In this document: piece by piece, positions 21,701 to 33,700 of the stretch
How positions within the stretch are numbered: position 1 is the stretch's first letter
Layout: every line of letters begins with the position of its first letter
Notes under the pieces: model-generated
What the model was told of the DNA's origin: nothing
Seen by the model: the letters and a program-made list of their open reading frames with translations, nothing else
Database searches by the model: none
NCBI GenBank assembly: GCA_903813345.2
Contig: CAIIXF020000012.1
Coordinates: 1-64,000 of the forward strand
Source: Owenia fusiformis
Taxonomy: Eukaryota; Annelida; Polychaeta; Sabellida; Oweniidae
DNA: 64,000 nt
Direction: 5' to 3'
Translations under genes and position numbers: made by a program

Positions 21701-24700
21701 AAAATCAGAATGACATTTTTTGACATTTTCTATAGATGGCGTCTTCAACAGGTGAGATCTTTTGATTTTCGTGGGGAGTTTTGATTCAAACTTTTTTGAC
21801 TGACAGAGGACATACTGGGGTATGATGCCATGATAGCAAAACATGTCCACAAATCTTAGTTTTCTCTGGAAGACAGATCGTTTGTATGGGAATACGCATG
21901 TTATAACAATTAGTTGGGTTAACCCTATTATCGCCCATTCTGGAGTACCACTTTTTTTTAATTTGGTCATATCTCTCAACTATTTCCAGTTTTTATTGGA
22001 ACTTACATTAATTTCAGCTCTCTCAATGTGTTTGACAAAGTTTCATGTCACTATGGTCCATGCTTTTCCCAAAAAAGTGCTGAATAAGCATTTTTTCGCA
22101 AAAATTTACCCCGTGTTATTCAAATATGTGCATAAATTAGAGAAATTTATTGATTATTTTTCTAAATCACAAAAATTGATTCTAGGCAAAATGTGCTATC
22201 CAGATATAGCTCAATCAGCTCTGTAATACCTCCCCAGCTCAAACTAGACATCTCCCAACACATCCGTCATAGGCTCCAACCAGGAGTCAACTTTTTGTTA
22301 CTTTGGTCATATTTCTCCACTGTTTCCATGATTTTTATTGGAATTCTCACAAATTTTGCTCTAGAAGGCTATATCATTGGCCATGACCTAACCCTAACCC
22401 CAACAATATCTCTAACCCTAACTATAGCCTAACCCTAAGCCAGAGCCTAACTCTAACCCCTAACCTTACCCCAACACTACCCCTAACCCTAACTATAGCC
22501 TAACCCTAACCCTAAGTCAGAGCCTAACCCTAACCCCTAACCCTAACCCCAACACTATTCCTAACCCTAACTACAGCCTAACCCTAAACCAGAGTCTAAC
22601 CCTAACCCTAACCCCTTACCCCAACATTACCCCTAACCCTAATTATAGCCTAACCCTAAACCAGAGCCTAACCCTAACCCCTAACTCTAACCTCAACACT
22701 ACCCCTAACCCTAACTATAGCCTAACCCTAAGCTAGAGCCTAAGCCTAACCCCAACACTTAGAACTATAGCCTTACCCTAAGCCAGGGCCTAACCCTAGC
22801 CCCAACACTACCCTTAGCCCTAACTAAAGCCTAACCCTAAGCCCAAGCCTAACCCTAACCCCTAATCATAACCTTGACTTAACCCTAAGTAATCAAATAC
22901 AGTGTACAGAATAATCATTTAGCAATTGGGAGACCTATAATTGGAAATATGTGTTGTTTTGGTTTTCTTTGATGAATATTCCCCATGGTAGAACAACAAT
23001 TGGAGAAAATGACCAATTTTTCTGTATCCTCCATACTAAATATTTCTCTGTAAACATTCAGAAGCAATAATAATGATTACAATTAGTTTATGTAATTGAT
23101 AACACATGAATTGTTCTATCATTTGACAAAGTTTAATGTCAAGATGGTCTGTACTACTTCCCAAAAGTGTCGAATAAGCATTTTTTCGCAAAAATCTACC
23201 CCGTGTTATTTAAATATGCGCATAAATAAGAGATATTAATTGCCTATTTCTTTAAATTACAAAAATTGATTCTAGGCAAAATGTGCTTTCCAGATATAGC
23301 TCATTCAGCTCTGTACTACCTCCCCATCTCAAACTAGACACCTCCCAACACATCTAGCCATAGGTTCCAATTTTAGTCAATATCCCAGGAAAACATCTAA
23401 TTGCAGAAAGGGGATGGGTAACTTTAATCATTCATATATCTGGAAAAAATAGTCGAATCTGCTTGCGGTTTGTATTATTTTACTAGAAAACAACTTGGGG
23501 TTACATTTTGGAGGAAATTACAATTGTAACTTAAAGGATGGGTCACTACTAGGAGACACACAACCATTAGATCCTTCCGCCGAGTGGGAAGACGAATAGA
23601 TGGCATTATAAAAACAAAAATATAGTCCAATTATTGTAATTACATTAGCATCACCAGTGGTTGGATTTTGGTAAGTACATGAATGAAAAAGTGTATGTGT
23701 GGACCAACTCTGAGACATGATTTGATGTGATTAAGGTGCATTTTCTTTAAAAAATTTGACCTTTTTGACCTGCCTCCATCTGTCAAAATCAGAATGACAT
23801 TTTTTGACATTTTCTATAGATGGCGTCTTCAACAGGTGAGATCTTTTGATTTTCGTGGGGAGTTTTGATTCAAACTTTTTTGACTGACAGAGGACATACT
23901 GGGGTATGATGCCATGATAGCAAAACATGTCCACAAATCTTAGTTTTCTCTGGAAGACAGATCGTTTGTATGGGAATACGCATGTTATAACAATTAGTTG
24001 GGTTAACCCTATTATCGCCCATTCTGGAGTACCACTTTTTTTTAATTTGGTCATATCTCTCAACTATTTCCAGTTTTTATTGGAACTTACATTAATTTCA
24101 GCTCTCTCAATGTGTTTGACAAAGTTTCATGTCACTATGGTCCATGCTTTTCCCAAAAAAGTGCTGAATAAGCATTTTTTCGCAAAAATTTACCCCGTGT
24201 TATTCAAATATGTGCATAAATTAGAGAAATTTATTGATTATTTTTCTAAATCACAAAAATTGATTCTAGGCAAAATGTGCTATCCAGATATAGCTCAATC
24301 AGCTCTGTAATACCTCCCCAGCTCAAACTAGACATCTCCCAACACATCCGTCATAGGCTCCAACCAGGAGTCAACTTTTTGTTACTTTGGTCATATTTCT
24401 CCACTGTTTCCATGATTTTTATTGGAATTCTCACAAATTTTGCTCTAGAAGGCTATATCATTGGCCATGACCTAACCCTAACCCCAACAATATCTCTAAC
24501 CCTAACTATAGCCTAACCCTAAGCCAGAGCCTAACTCTAACCCCTAACCTTACCCCAACACTACCCCTAACCCTAACTATAGCCTAACCCTAACCCTAAG
24601 TCAGAGCCTAACCCTAACCCCTAACCCTAACCCCAACACTATTCCTAACCCTAACTACAGCCTAACCCTAAACCAGAGTCTAACCCTAACCCTAACCCCT

Positions 24701-27700
24701 TACCCCAACATTACCCCTAACCCTAATTATAGCCTAACCCTAAACCAGAGCCTAACCCTAACCCCTAACTCTAACCTCAACACTACCCCTAACCCTAACT
24801 ATAGCCTAACCCTAAGCTAGAGCCTAAGCCTAACCCCAACACTTAGAACTATAGCCTTACCCTAAGCCAGGGCCTAACCCTAGCCCCAACACTACCCTTA
24901 GCCCTAACTAAAGCCTAACCCTAAGCCCAAGCCTAACCCTAACCCCTAATCATAACCTTGACTTAACCCTAAGTAATCAAATACAGTGTACAGAATAATC
25001 ATTTAGCAATTGGGAGACCTATAATTGGAAATATGTGTTGTTTTGGTTTTCTTTGATGAATATTCCCCATGGTAGAACAACAATTGGAGAAAATGACCAA
25101 TTTTTCTGTATCCTCCATACTAAATATTTCTCTGTAAACATTCAGAAGCAATAATAATGATTACAATTAGTTTATGTAATTGATAACACATGAATTGTTC
25201 TATCATTTGACAAAGTTTAATGTCAAGATGGTCTGTACTACTTCCCAAAAGTGTCGAATAAGCATTTTTTCGCAAAAATCTACCCCGTGTTATTTAAATA
25301 TGCGCATAAATAAGAGATATTAATTGCCTATTTCTTTAAATTACAAAAATTGATTCTAGGCAAAATGTGCTTTCCAGATATAGCTCATTCAGCTCTGTAC
25401 TACCTCCCCATCTCAAACTAGACACCTCCCAACACATCTAGCCATAGGTTCCAATTTTAGTCAATATCCCAGGAAAACATCTAATTGCAGAAAGGGGATG
25501 GGTAACTTTAATCATTCATATATCTGGAAAAAATAGTCGAATCTGCTTGCGGTTTGTATTATTTTACTAGAAAACAACTTGGGGTTACATTTTGGAGGAA
25601 ATTACAATTGTAACTTAAAGGATGGGTCACTACTAGGAGACACACAACCATTAGATCCTTCCGCCGAGTGGGAAGACGAATAGATGGCATTATAAAAACA
25701 AAAATATAGTCCAATTATTGTAATTACATTAGCATCACCAGTGGTTGGATTTTGGTAAGTACATGAATGAAAAAGTGTATGTGTGGACCAACTCTGAGAC
25801 ATGATTTGATGTGATTAAGGTGCATTTTCTTTAAAAAATTTGACCTTTTTGACCTGCCTCCATCTGTCAAAATCAGAATGACATTTTTTGACATTTTCTA
25901 TAGATGGCGTCTTCAACAGGTGAGATCTTTTGATTTTCGTGGGGAGTTTTGATTCAAACTTTTTTGACTGACAGAGGACATACTGGGGTATGATGCCATG
26001 ATAGCAAAACATGTCCACAAATCTTAGTTTTCTCTGGAAGACAGATCGTTTGTATGGGAATACGCATGTTATAACAATTAGTTGGGTTAACCCTACGTGG
26101 TAAACTCAGTGGAGGTTTTGTACTCAGTTTGTAGTCAAGATAGCAGATTTGAAGGTAAGAGGTTGCTCAAAGTAAACTAGACTAAACGAGGATCAAACAT
26201 GATAATGTTTTTGACAGATAAATTCCACATAAACTCGTGAATTTCCCGTAATAGTGAGCAGATCTCTCTATTATCGCCCATTTCAGTGTTTTATTGCGTA
26301 AAATCAAAAGATCATTTTGCAATAATAATTGAAAAATATATTCCTATTGTACATAAATGACATTTGTTTAACCTGCAAAAAGATAACATCGCTTACAAAT
26401 TCTTAAATTAAAAGAGGACACAGGCTTACTGCACAAAAAACTAAGAAGACTAGAGTCCATTTCACTGCTTCATTTCGTCAGTAGATAGAACGGCAAAAAT
26501 AAGAAATTGAGAGACCATTGTGCAATAATATATGGAAAAGTATATTCATAATGTACATGAATGACATTTGTATATCTTGGATTGCTTCTACTACTTTTTT
26601 CATGGCCTGACTTCGTCGCTAACATGCTAAATATAAGAGTTAGCTGACGTTTGGGAGTCTGACTTACCTTCTAAAGGTTAGAACCCGAATCTTAATGAAA
26701 CCATATCACCTTTGTTCCGTCAACCATGGAGCATTTGCCACAACATCCAAGAGGTAAATCATGGACCGAGAAAATGAATGATTTCCTTGTAAGTTCCGGA
26801 AGTTTCAATACGAAAAATTACCGAACATATATGAAAACCGAATATTTGTTCGTTGTTTTCACGATTTACAGGTTCGTATGTTCTTCAATGTTTTGGTCTA
26901 AATTATAAAGCATCACCAACAGGTCTTACTCTATTAATCGACTAATACAGCAGACGGCTCATATTTCTACGTAGCATTTCGTTCAGACCAATAGTGGGAT
27001 GTAGATCACGCAGTTTCGATCGTTGCGTACTTCACTTGAAATTGGTAATTTTAAATATTGGCTACTTCACTTAGCTTGGCGGATGTAGAACATTGCTTAT
27101 TATTCTTTTAATTTTCACACCAGACATGCTTGGTTGACACGTCAACAAAGTAAAGTTCAAGGGTCAATGCGTTATTTCGTGATAACTACAACGCCTTCCC
27201 GGAAGTCAACATTGATGAAAAATGAAAAGGTCGGAATAGCATTTACACTAATTTCTATCAAATGCTATGTTTATGCATCATCATCGACGCAACAAAGGTG
27301 ATATGGTTTCATTAAGATTCGGGTTCTAACCTTTAGAAGGTAAGTCAGACTTCCAAACGTCAGCTAACTCTTACATTTAGCATGTTAACGACGAAGTCAG
27401 GCCATGAAAAAAGTAGTAGTTTGGCTTATAAAGTGTGTGGCCTCTTATATTGGGATGCTTCTCTGCCATGTTATTTTCAATAAGATTAACATGGCTGAAA
27501 TTCTTCATATTACAAGACGGCACAGGCTTATTGCACATAAAACTAAAAAATCTGAAATATACAAATGTCATTCATGTACATTATGAATATACTTTTCCAT
27601 ATATTATTGCACAATGGTCTCCCAATTTCTTATTTTTGCCATTCTACTGACGCAATGAAACAGTGAAATGGACTCTAAATGAATCTAAAAGTTCACGTTT

Positions 27701-30700
27701 CAATGTACGTGAGTACCATGTTCATGTATAGAAGTCTAGATTCACATATTTAAGGTAGTTAATCATTCTATGAAATTTACAATGCTTCTAAATGCTATTT
27801 AATATAACCATTGTCACAGTCATATCGTGCTTTAACATTACCACGGTCGACGGTCGTGACAAGCCTTGCAATATAGTATAGCATTGTCACGATTATACCA
27901 GGCTTTCGCGATAACACTACCACGGCCATGGCAAGATCCTTGCGAAACTTAAAAACACTTAATAACCTGGTGACGGTTGTGCCAGGCATAAGTCTTGCAA
28001 TAGATAGCATGTATGCTTCTCTGCCATAGTATTTTCAAAAATATACTTTGTAACATGGCTGAAATTCATTATAAGAGGGCACAGGCTTATTGCACAAAAC
28101 AGAACTAAATAATCTGAAATATACAAATGTCATTCATGTACAATATGAATATACTTTTCCAAATATTATGGTCTCCTGATTTCATATTTTTGGGGTTCTA
28201 CTGACGAAATAAAACTGAAATGGGCTGTAGTTAACTTACATCTTAACTTATGTTTAAGCTTATCTCCAAAATGTGGAGTTGATCAGCCAGCCACTCAGCA
28301 AGCCCGCCATCCAGCCACCCAGCCACCCAGCAAGCCAGCCAGCAAGCCCGCCATCCAGCCACCCAGCAAGTTACTTACTCAGTCACTTAGTAAGTCACTC
28401 ACTTCCTTAAAGTCATTCTCTCACTCTCATTCAGAAGTTCACTTACTCATTCACTCTCTCAATCAGTCTCTCTATGTGAGGGTTCATATGTTTGAATATT
28501 GACTAAAATAATCTTATTTCATTTGGAATTATTCACAATTGCTGTTTTCTACTTTTTGAGTTTAAAAAGGGAATGTAGTATATCATTTAGTGTTTTAGAG
28601 ATCTCTTAATTTCAACAAATGAATTTATTAATAGAGAAACATGTGAATCCATTGAGGATTGCATCAAAATACCAAACATACATACTCAAAAATAGCAAGA
28701 GCTGCTCAAATGTTTTAGATCTAAATCATGAACCCCATTTTGTACTTTCAGAAGATGAATTTATGTCTGAGATAAGAAGTTAAAGAAGAGGAAATGTACT
28801 ATTATGTGAGTATTAAAAATATATCCATTCTGAATTTTCCTACATTTCCAAGAGTTTTCATAAGCAATGATTCTTATTAATCACAACCTTAATTCTATTG
28901 ATTTAATGTACTCTTTGGGTGTGCCTTAGTCCTTAATGCGTCTCCCTATCTTTTGAATGTATTGTTAGAAAGATATTCTGTGTGCAATGATGATGTGGAA
29001 ATGATGACTGCATAAGGTTGCATAGATTCTTGGGAAGATGTTCTCAGCCTGGCAACCTAACACTATTTAGTACATCTTTTGAAACTAAAAAATTGAGGAA
29101 GCTGTAAATGTGATGTTGATTTTTTTTTATTAATCAGATGGTTTCCATAAAGTCATGTTTTTTATGTCACCACCAAAAGTGGTGACATATTGTTATGGTC
29201 TCCGTTTTTTTGCGACGGCGGTTGGTGGTTGGCATCCGGCGGTTGGCATCCGGCGGTTGGCGTCCGGCGTCTGTAACAATTTCTTACAACTTCCTATAAC
29301 TTAACAAATACTGTTTAGACTGACTTCAATTTTTTTCTAAATCATCTACATGTTCTCGGAACTTCAAATCTGACTTTAGATTTGACATTTGACCTTCAAT
29401 GACCTTCTCAAGGTCAAAAAGGTCTTTTTTCAACTCGCTTCACATTGACTAAATTTTTTTTCAAAATCATCTACATGTTCTCAGAAATTCAAATCTGACT
29501 TTAGATTTGACATTTGACCTTCAAATCTGACTTTAGATTTGACATTTGACCTTCAATGACCTTCTCAAGGTCAAAAAAGGTCAAAAAGGTCTGTTTTCAA
29601 CTTGCTTCAAATTGACTAAATTTTTTTTTCAAAATCATCTACGTGTTCTCAGAAATTCAAATCTGACTTAAGATTTGACTTAAGATTTGACATTTGACCT
29701 TCAATGACCTTCTCAAGGTCAAAAAGGTCAAAAAGGTCTGTTTTCAACTTGCTTCAAATTGACTAAATTTTTTTTTCAAAATCATCTACGTGTTCTCAGA
29801 AATTCAAATCTGACTTAAGATTTGACTCAAGATTTGACATTTGACCTTCAATGACCTTCTCAAGGTCAAAAAAGGTAAAAAAGGTCTGTTTTCAACTTGC
29901 TTCAAATTGACTAAAAAAATTTTTCAAAATCATCTACGTGTTCTCAGAAATTCAAATCTGACTTAAGATTTGACTCAAGATTTGACATTTGACCTTCAAT
30001 GACCTTCTCAAGGTCAAAAAAGGTAAAAAAGGTATGTTTTCAACTTGCTTCAAATTGACTAAAAAAAATTTTCAAAATCATCTACGTGTTCTCAGAAATT
30101 CAAATCTGACTTTAGATTTGACTTAAAGGACAACTGAAATAGCTTTTCTCAACTTGCAGCTACAAAAATGCGGTTTTCTCCTTTGTAAGCCCAACGTAGA
30201 GTTCTTGCGATAGTCATTATAAAATAAATGTTAGATAACTGCTAACGGTCATAAATAACGAAATAAAACTAACTGATCAATCAAATTGGCCCCCACGTGA
30301 TAAGTAACGTCATATACAAAATATAGCTTTGGTTTATTGGTTCCTTAGTAATCACAACGTCACGGCAACCATAGGATTGTAGTGTAAACCAAAACAAAAC
30401 ATTTTGGCATTATGACGTTATGGGCCATGTGGGGACCAGTGAGAGATCACGTGGGGGCCAATAACGTCACAACCAATTCGAATATTGCTTATTAAGCAGC
30501 TATAACGATCGTTAGAGTGAAATAGTTTTCGCACTACTGATGAGAAAATATGTCCAAATACATTTATCAAAAAATTATATTGATTCCTTTAGGTTAAAAA
30601 ATACCATTTCATATCTGCTTTAAGACTTGACATTTCACCTTCAATGACCTTCTCAAAGTCAAAAAAGGTCAAAAAGGTCTTTTTTCAACTTGCTTCAAAT

Positions 30701-33700
30701 TGACTAAATTTTTTTTTCAAAATCATCTACATGTTCTCAGAAATTCAAATCTGACTTTAGATTTGACATTTGACCTTCAATGACCTTCTCAATGTCAAAA
30801 AAGGTCAAAAAGGTATTTTTTCATCTTGCTTCAAATTGACTAAATTTTTTTCAAAATCATCTACATGTTCTCAGAAATTCAAATATAACTTTAGATTTGA
30901 CATTTGACCTTCAATGACCTTCTCAAGGTCAAAAAAGGTCAAAAAGGTATTTTTTCAACTTGCTTCAAATTGACTAATTTTTTTTTCAAAATCATCTACA
31001 TGTTCTCAGAAATTCAAATCTGACTTTAGATTTGACATTTGACCTTCAATGACCTTCTCAATGTCAAAAAAGTTCAAAAAGGTATTTTTTCATCTTGCTT
31101 CAAATTGACTAAATTTTTTTTCAAAATCATCTACATGTTCTCAGAAATTCAAATCTGACTTTAGATTTGACATTTGACCTTTAATGACCTTCTCAAGGTC
31201 AAAAAAGGTCAAAAAGGTCTGTTTTTAACTTGCTTCAAATTGACCAAAGAAGAAGTTCAAATTTGACTTTACAAGTTCTCAGAAATTCAAATCTGACTTA
31301 AGTTTGAACTCATAATATTGTGAGCAACTAGGTGGTGACATTTTGTCATGTTAATGCCTTGTTTAAGTCATGTTTTTAATTGATCTGCATTTGTAACCAT
31401 TAATTAAAGACCAACAGTTTCTTCTTTTTAATGGCATATTTGAATTCTATATGTTGTTTTCTATCAATAGAGCTAGGTTCATTTACTTTTACTCAAATTC
31501 TAAAGATTTTTAAGTCTTCTGAAAAAGCTCAAGCTAAATCCTCATTTACACAATGTTGAAAAACCTTTAAAGATTAAAAATTCATTTACTCTTATAAGTG
31601 TCACAATTTTAATAATAAATTACAATCCATATGTCAATAGGTTCATATGATTAGATTCAACTGGCAGTGATCTCCCCAGCATAAAGCAAGATGGGCGCAG
31701 CAACCACCTGAGATTTTGAAAATATGCTTGCACCCACCTGAAAATCAGTCTGCACCCACCTAAAAATGAAAAAAATCATTGGCATATTTCCACAAATTTT
31801 TGTCTAATTTGTAAAAATGAGAGTTTTTGCACCCACCTGAGAAAAAATGCTGAGGAGATCACTTAATGGTGTTTTAAGTTGATCCAAATGGAAATCAAGA
31901 AATTAAGTGACTCTTGTAATACATTTACATGTATTCTGGACCTACCAACACCCATGCTGCCATCTATATTTCAATTTATATTGAAAACAGCTACAAGCCC
32001 TTATGAGCCCCTCCCCTACTCCACATACATACCTCCCCACAATGTTTTGTTAAAGCACAGGGTACTTTTTACTGAGATTATTTATTCATTGGAGATGCAA
32101 ATATACTCTTAGGCATTCAGTGATCTCCCCAGCATTATTTTTCAAGCGGGGGGGGGGGAGGGTTATCAAGTGTTACTGAGTTTATTTATCAACTCACAAA
32201 TTTGTGTAAAGGATGAGTCTGGATATATGCCCTTTTGGTCCCTCAGTTAAATGTATGTGATAAGTATATTTACTATTTCATGAGTTTTAATGCAAAATAA
32301 ACCCCCTGCTGAGAGTCAAAATAAGTAACAGAAAACAATCAATAATTATCATAGAAAAAACACCAATGGCAACCTGTATGGCATATAAAATAGAAATAAC
32401 TTAAAGACCATGAAGAATTAAAAAGAAAATCTTTTTTTTGAAATATATGTAAGGATTTAATTCTTTTCCCGCCATTTTAATTTGAAGGGGGAAAAACAAG
32501 ATAGCTGCCATTTGATGTAAGAAATATCAGAACAAAAGCAGCTTCACTTTCACAATGAGCAATGGGATTTTCACAATGAGCACAGTTTTCTGGTTTAGGT
32601 TTATGTTTAGACATATAACTCCCCTATCCATTCAATCCTCCTCTGTTCAATTTTGATTGTATTTTATATGAGTTTTACTTTAATAAACCAGCAATGACAT
32701 TATTTTTGTGAGAATATAAGTTTTGTCAAAATAATCCCAAAATTGAGCTTTGTACAATTTAGAAGCATCAATAATGCCAACAAGTAATTTGAACATTCAT
32801 GTCATTAAATTCTGTTCAATTTCCCTCTGATTTGTTGCCATGATGACATGTTATGACATCATCCTGAAACACTTAACCAGTCTTTACCAAAGCTTTTAAA
32901 CACTTGTTGTTCAATCAGGATCAATTATTTTTCATTAGAGGTCCAAACAAGATGTATAATGTTTTATTTCCAGACTGCTTTAAGAGAGATGATAGTGTAT
33001 GGATCAGAGCTTGACTCTATAAGTGAGAATGGGTAGAGCTACTATCAGCAAGCACATCTAACACCAGAGGAGCCAACCTTGCCTCAAAGATAATTGCCAG
33101 GTATTTTACAAAGATCTGTTATCACTGGTGATCCACTCGGAACGTCAAAGGTACAATTTTTCTTTTTTCCTTATTTCTATATTGTAGGCAGAATTCCCAC
33201 AACATTTTATCACAATGTATATCACAATCATATGTTTAAGAAAGAAGACAACAGAATCGGCGATTTAATTCCTCACTTAAATTACAGAAACAATATTTCA
33301 AAAAACAGTTAAGATCTGCACTTTTAACCCATATCGTTTCTGTAACTTAAGTGAGGAATTAAATCGACGATTCTATTGTCTTCTGATCTATTTTTTCGCA
33401 AACATGTACCTTTTATAAAACATATGATACTGATACACGTTTGTGTGAAAAAATGTCGTGGTGATTCTGCCTACAAGGTGTGAAATAAGGAAAAAAGAAA
33501 AATCATACCTTCGACGTTGCAACATTTTGTTACCAAAATGAACTGTTTCTGTAACCAGCGTAATTGAGCGGATCACCCGTGTGTTATGCATATGACAAAA
33601 AAAGTGAATTAGTAATATTTTGGATATAAAGAGTGTAAAATTGCAATAGTGTACAGGTGGGCAGGCCCAACATTATTCTTGTTTTATTTTCTCACTTTTT

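Larger units (their letters stand above)
19384..26095. repeat. Tandem array of a 2084-bp unit, about 3.2 copies
   Basis: Any landmark recurs at exactly 2084 bp: GGAGACACACAACC starts at 19384, 21468, 23552 and 25636. Copies look identical where compared, with no indel. The array begins abruptly at 19384 and stops at 26095 inside GGGTTAACCCTA. The unit contains an internal diverged duplication (about 19940-20210 and 21030-21300) flanking a telomere-like block. Frames of 60-130 aa in the unit show no protein features and are not called. Identity suggests recent amplification, ongoing homogenisation, or an assembly effect. Confidence 0.95.
29164..31364. mobile_element. Minisatellite-filled element with ATGTCACCACC ends
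   Basis: Begins ATGTCACCACC followed by AAAAGTGGTGACAT; the matching inverted end GGTGGTGACAT lies at 31331-31341. AAGTCATGTTTTT occurs just outside both sides (29150-29162 and 31365-31377), a candidate 13-bp target duplication. The interior is a tandem array of about 125-135-bp units (next entry). No transposase. I know similar CACCACC...GGTGGTG repeats as common in marine invertebrate genomes, but no family name is claimed. Confidence 0.65.

Noticed and set aside
19563-25802. Repeated open frames of 66-127 aa inside the 2084-bp units
   Set aside because: They owe their repetition to the DNA unit, lie on both strands and overlap each other, and show no signal peptide, domain or codon pattern; one runs into the telomere-like repeat.
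28280-28370. Possible CRISPR-like spacing of CAGCCACCCAGCAAG words
   Set aside because: Units overlap and vary without unique spacers; it is a microsatellite in an animal genome.
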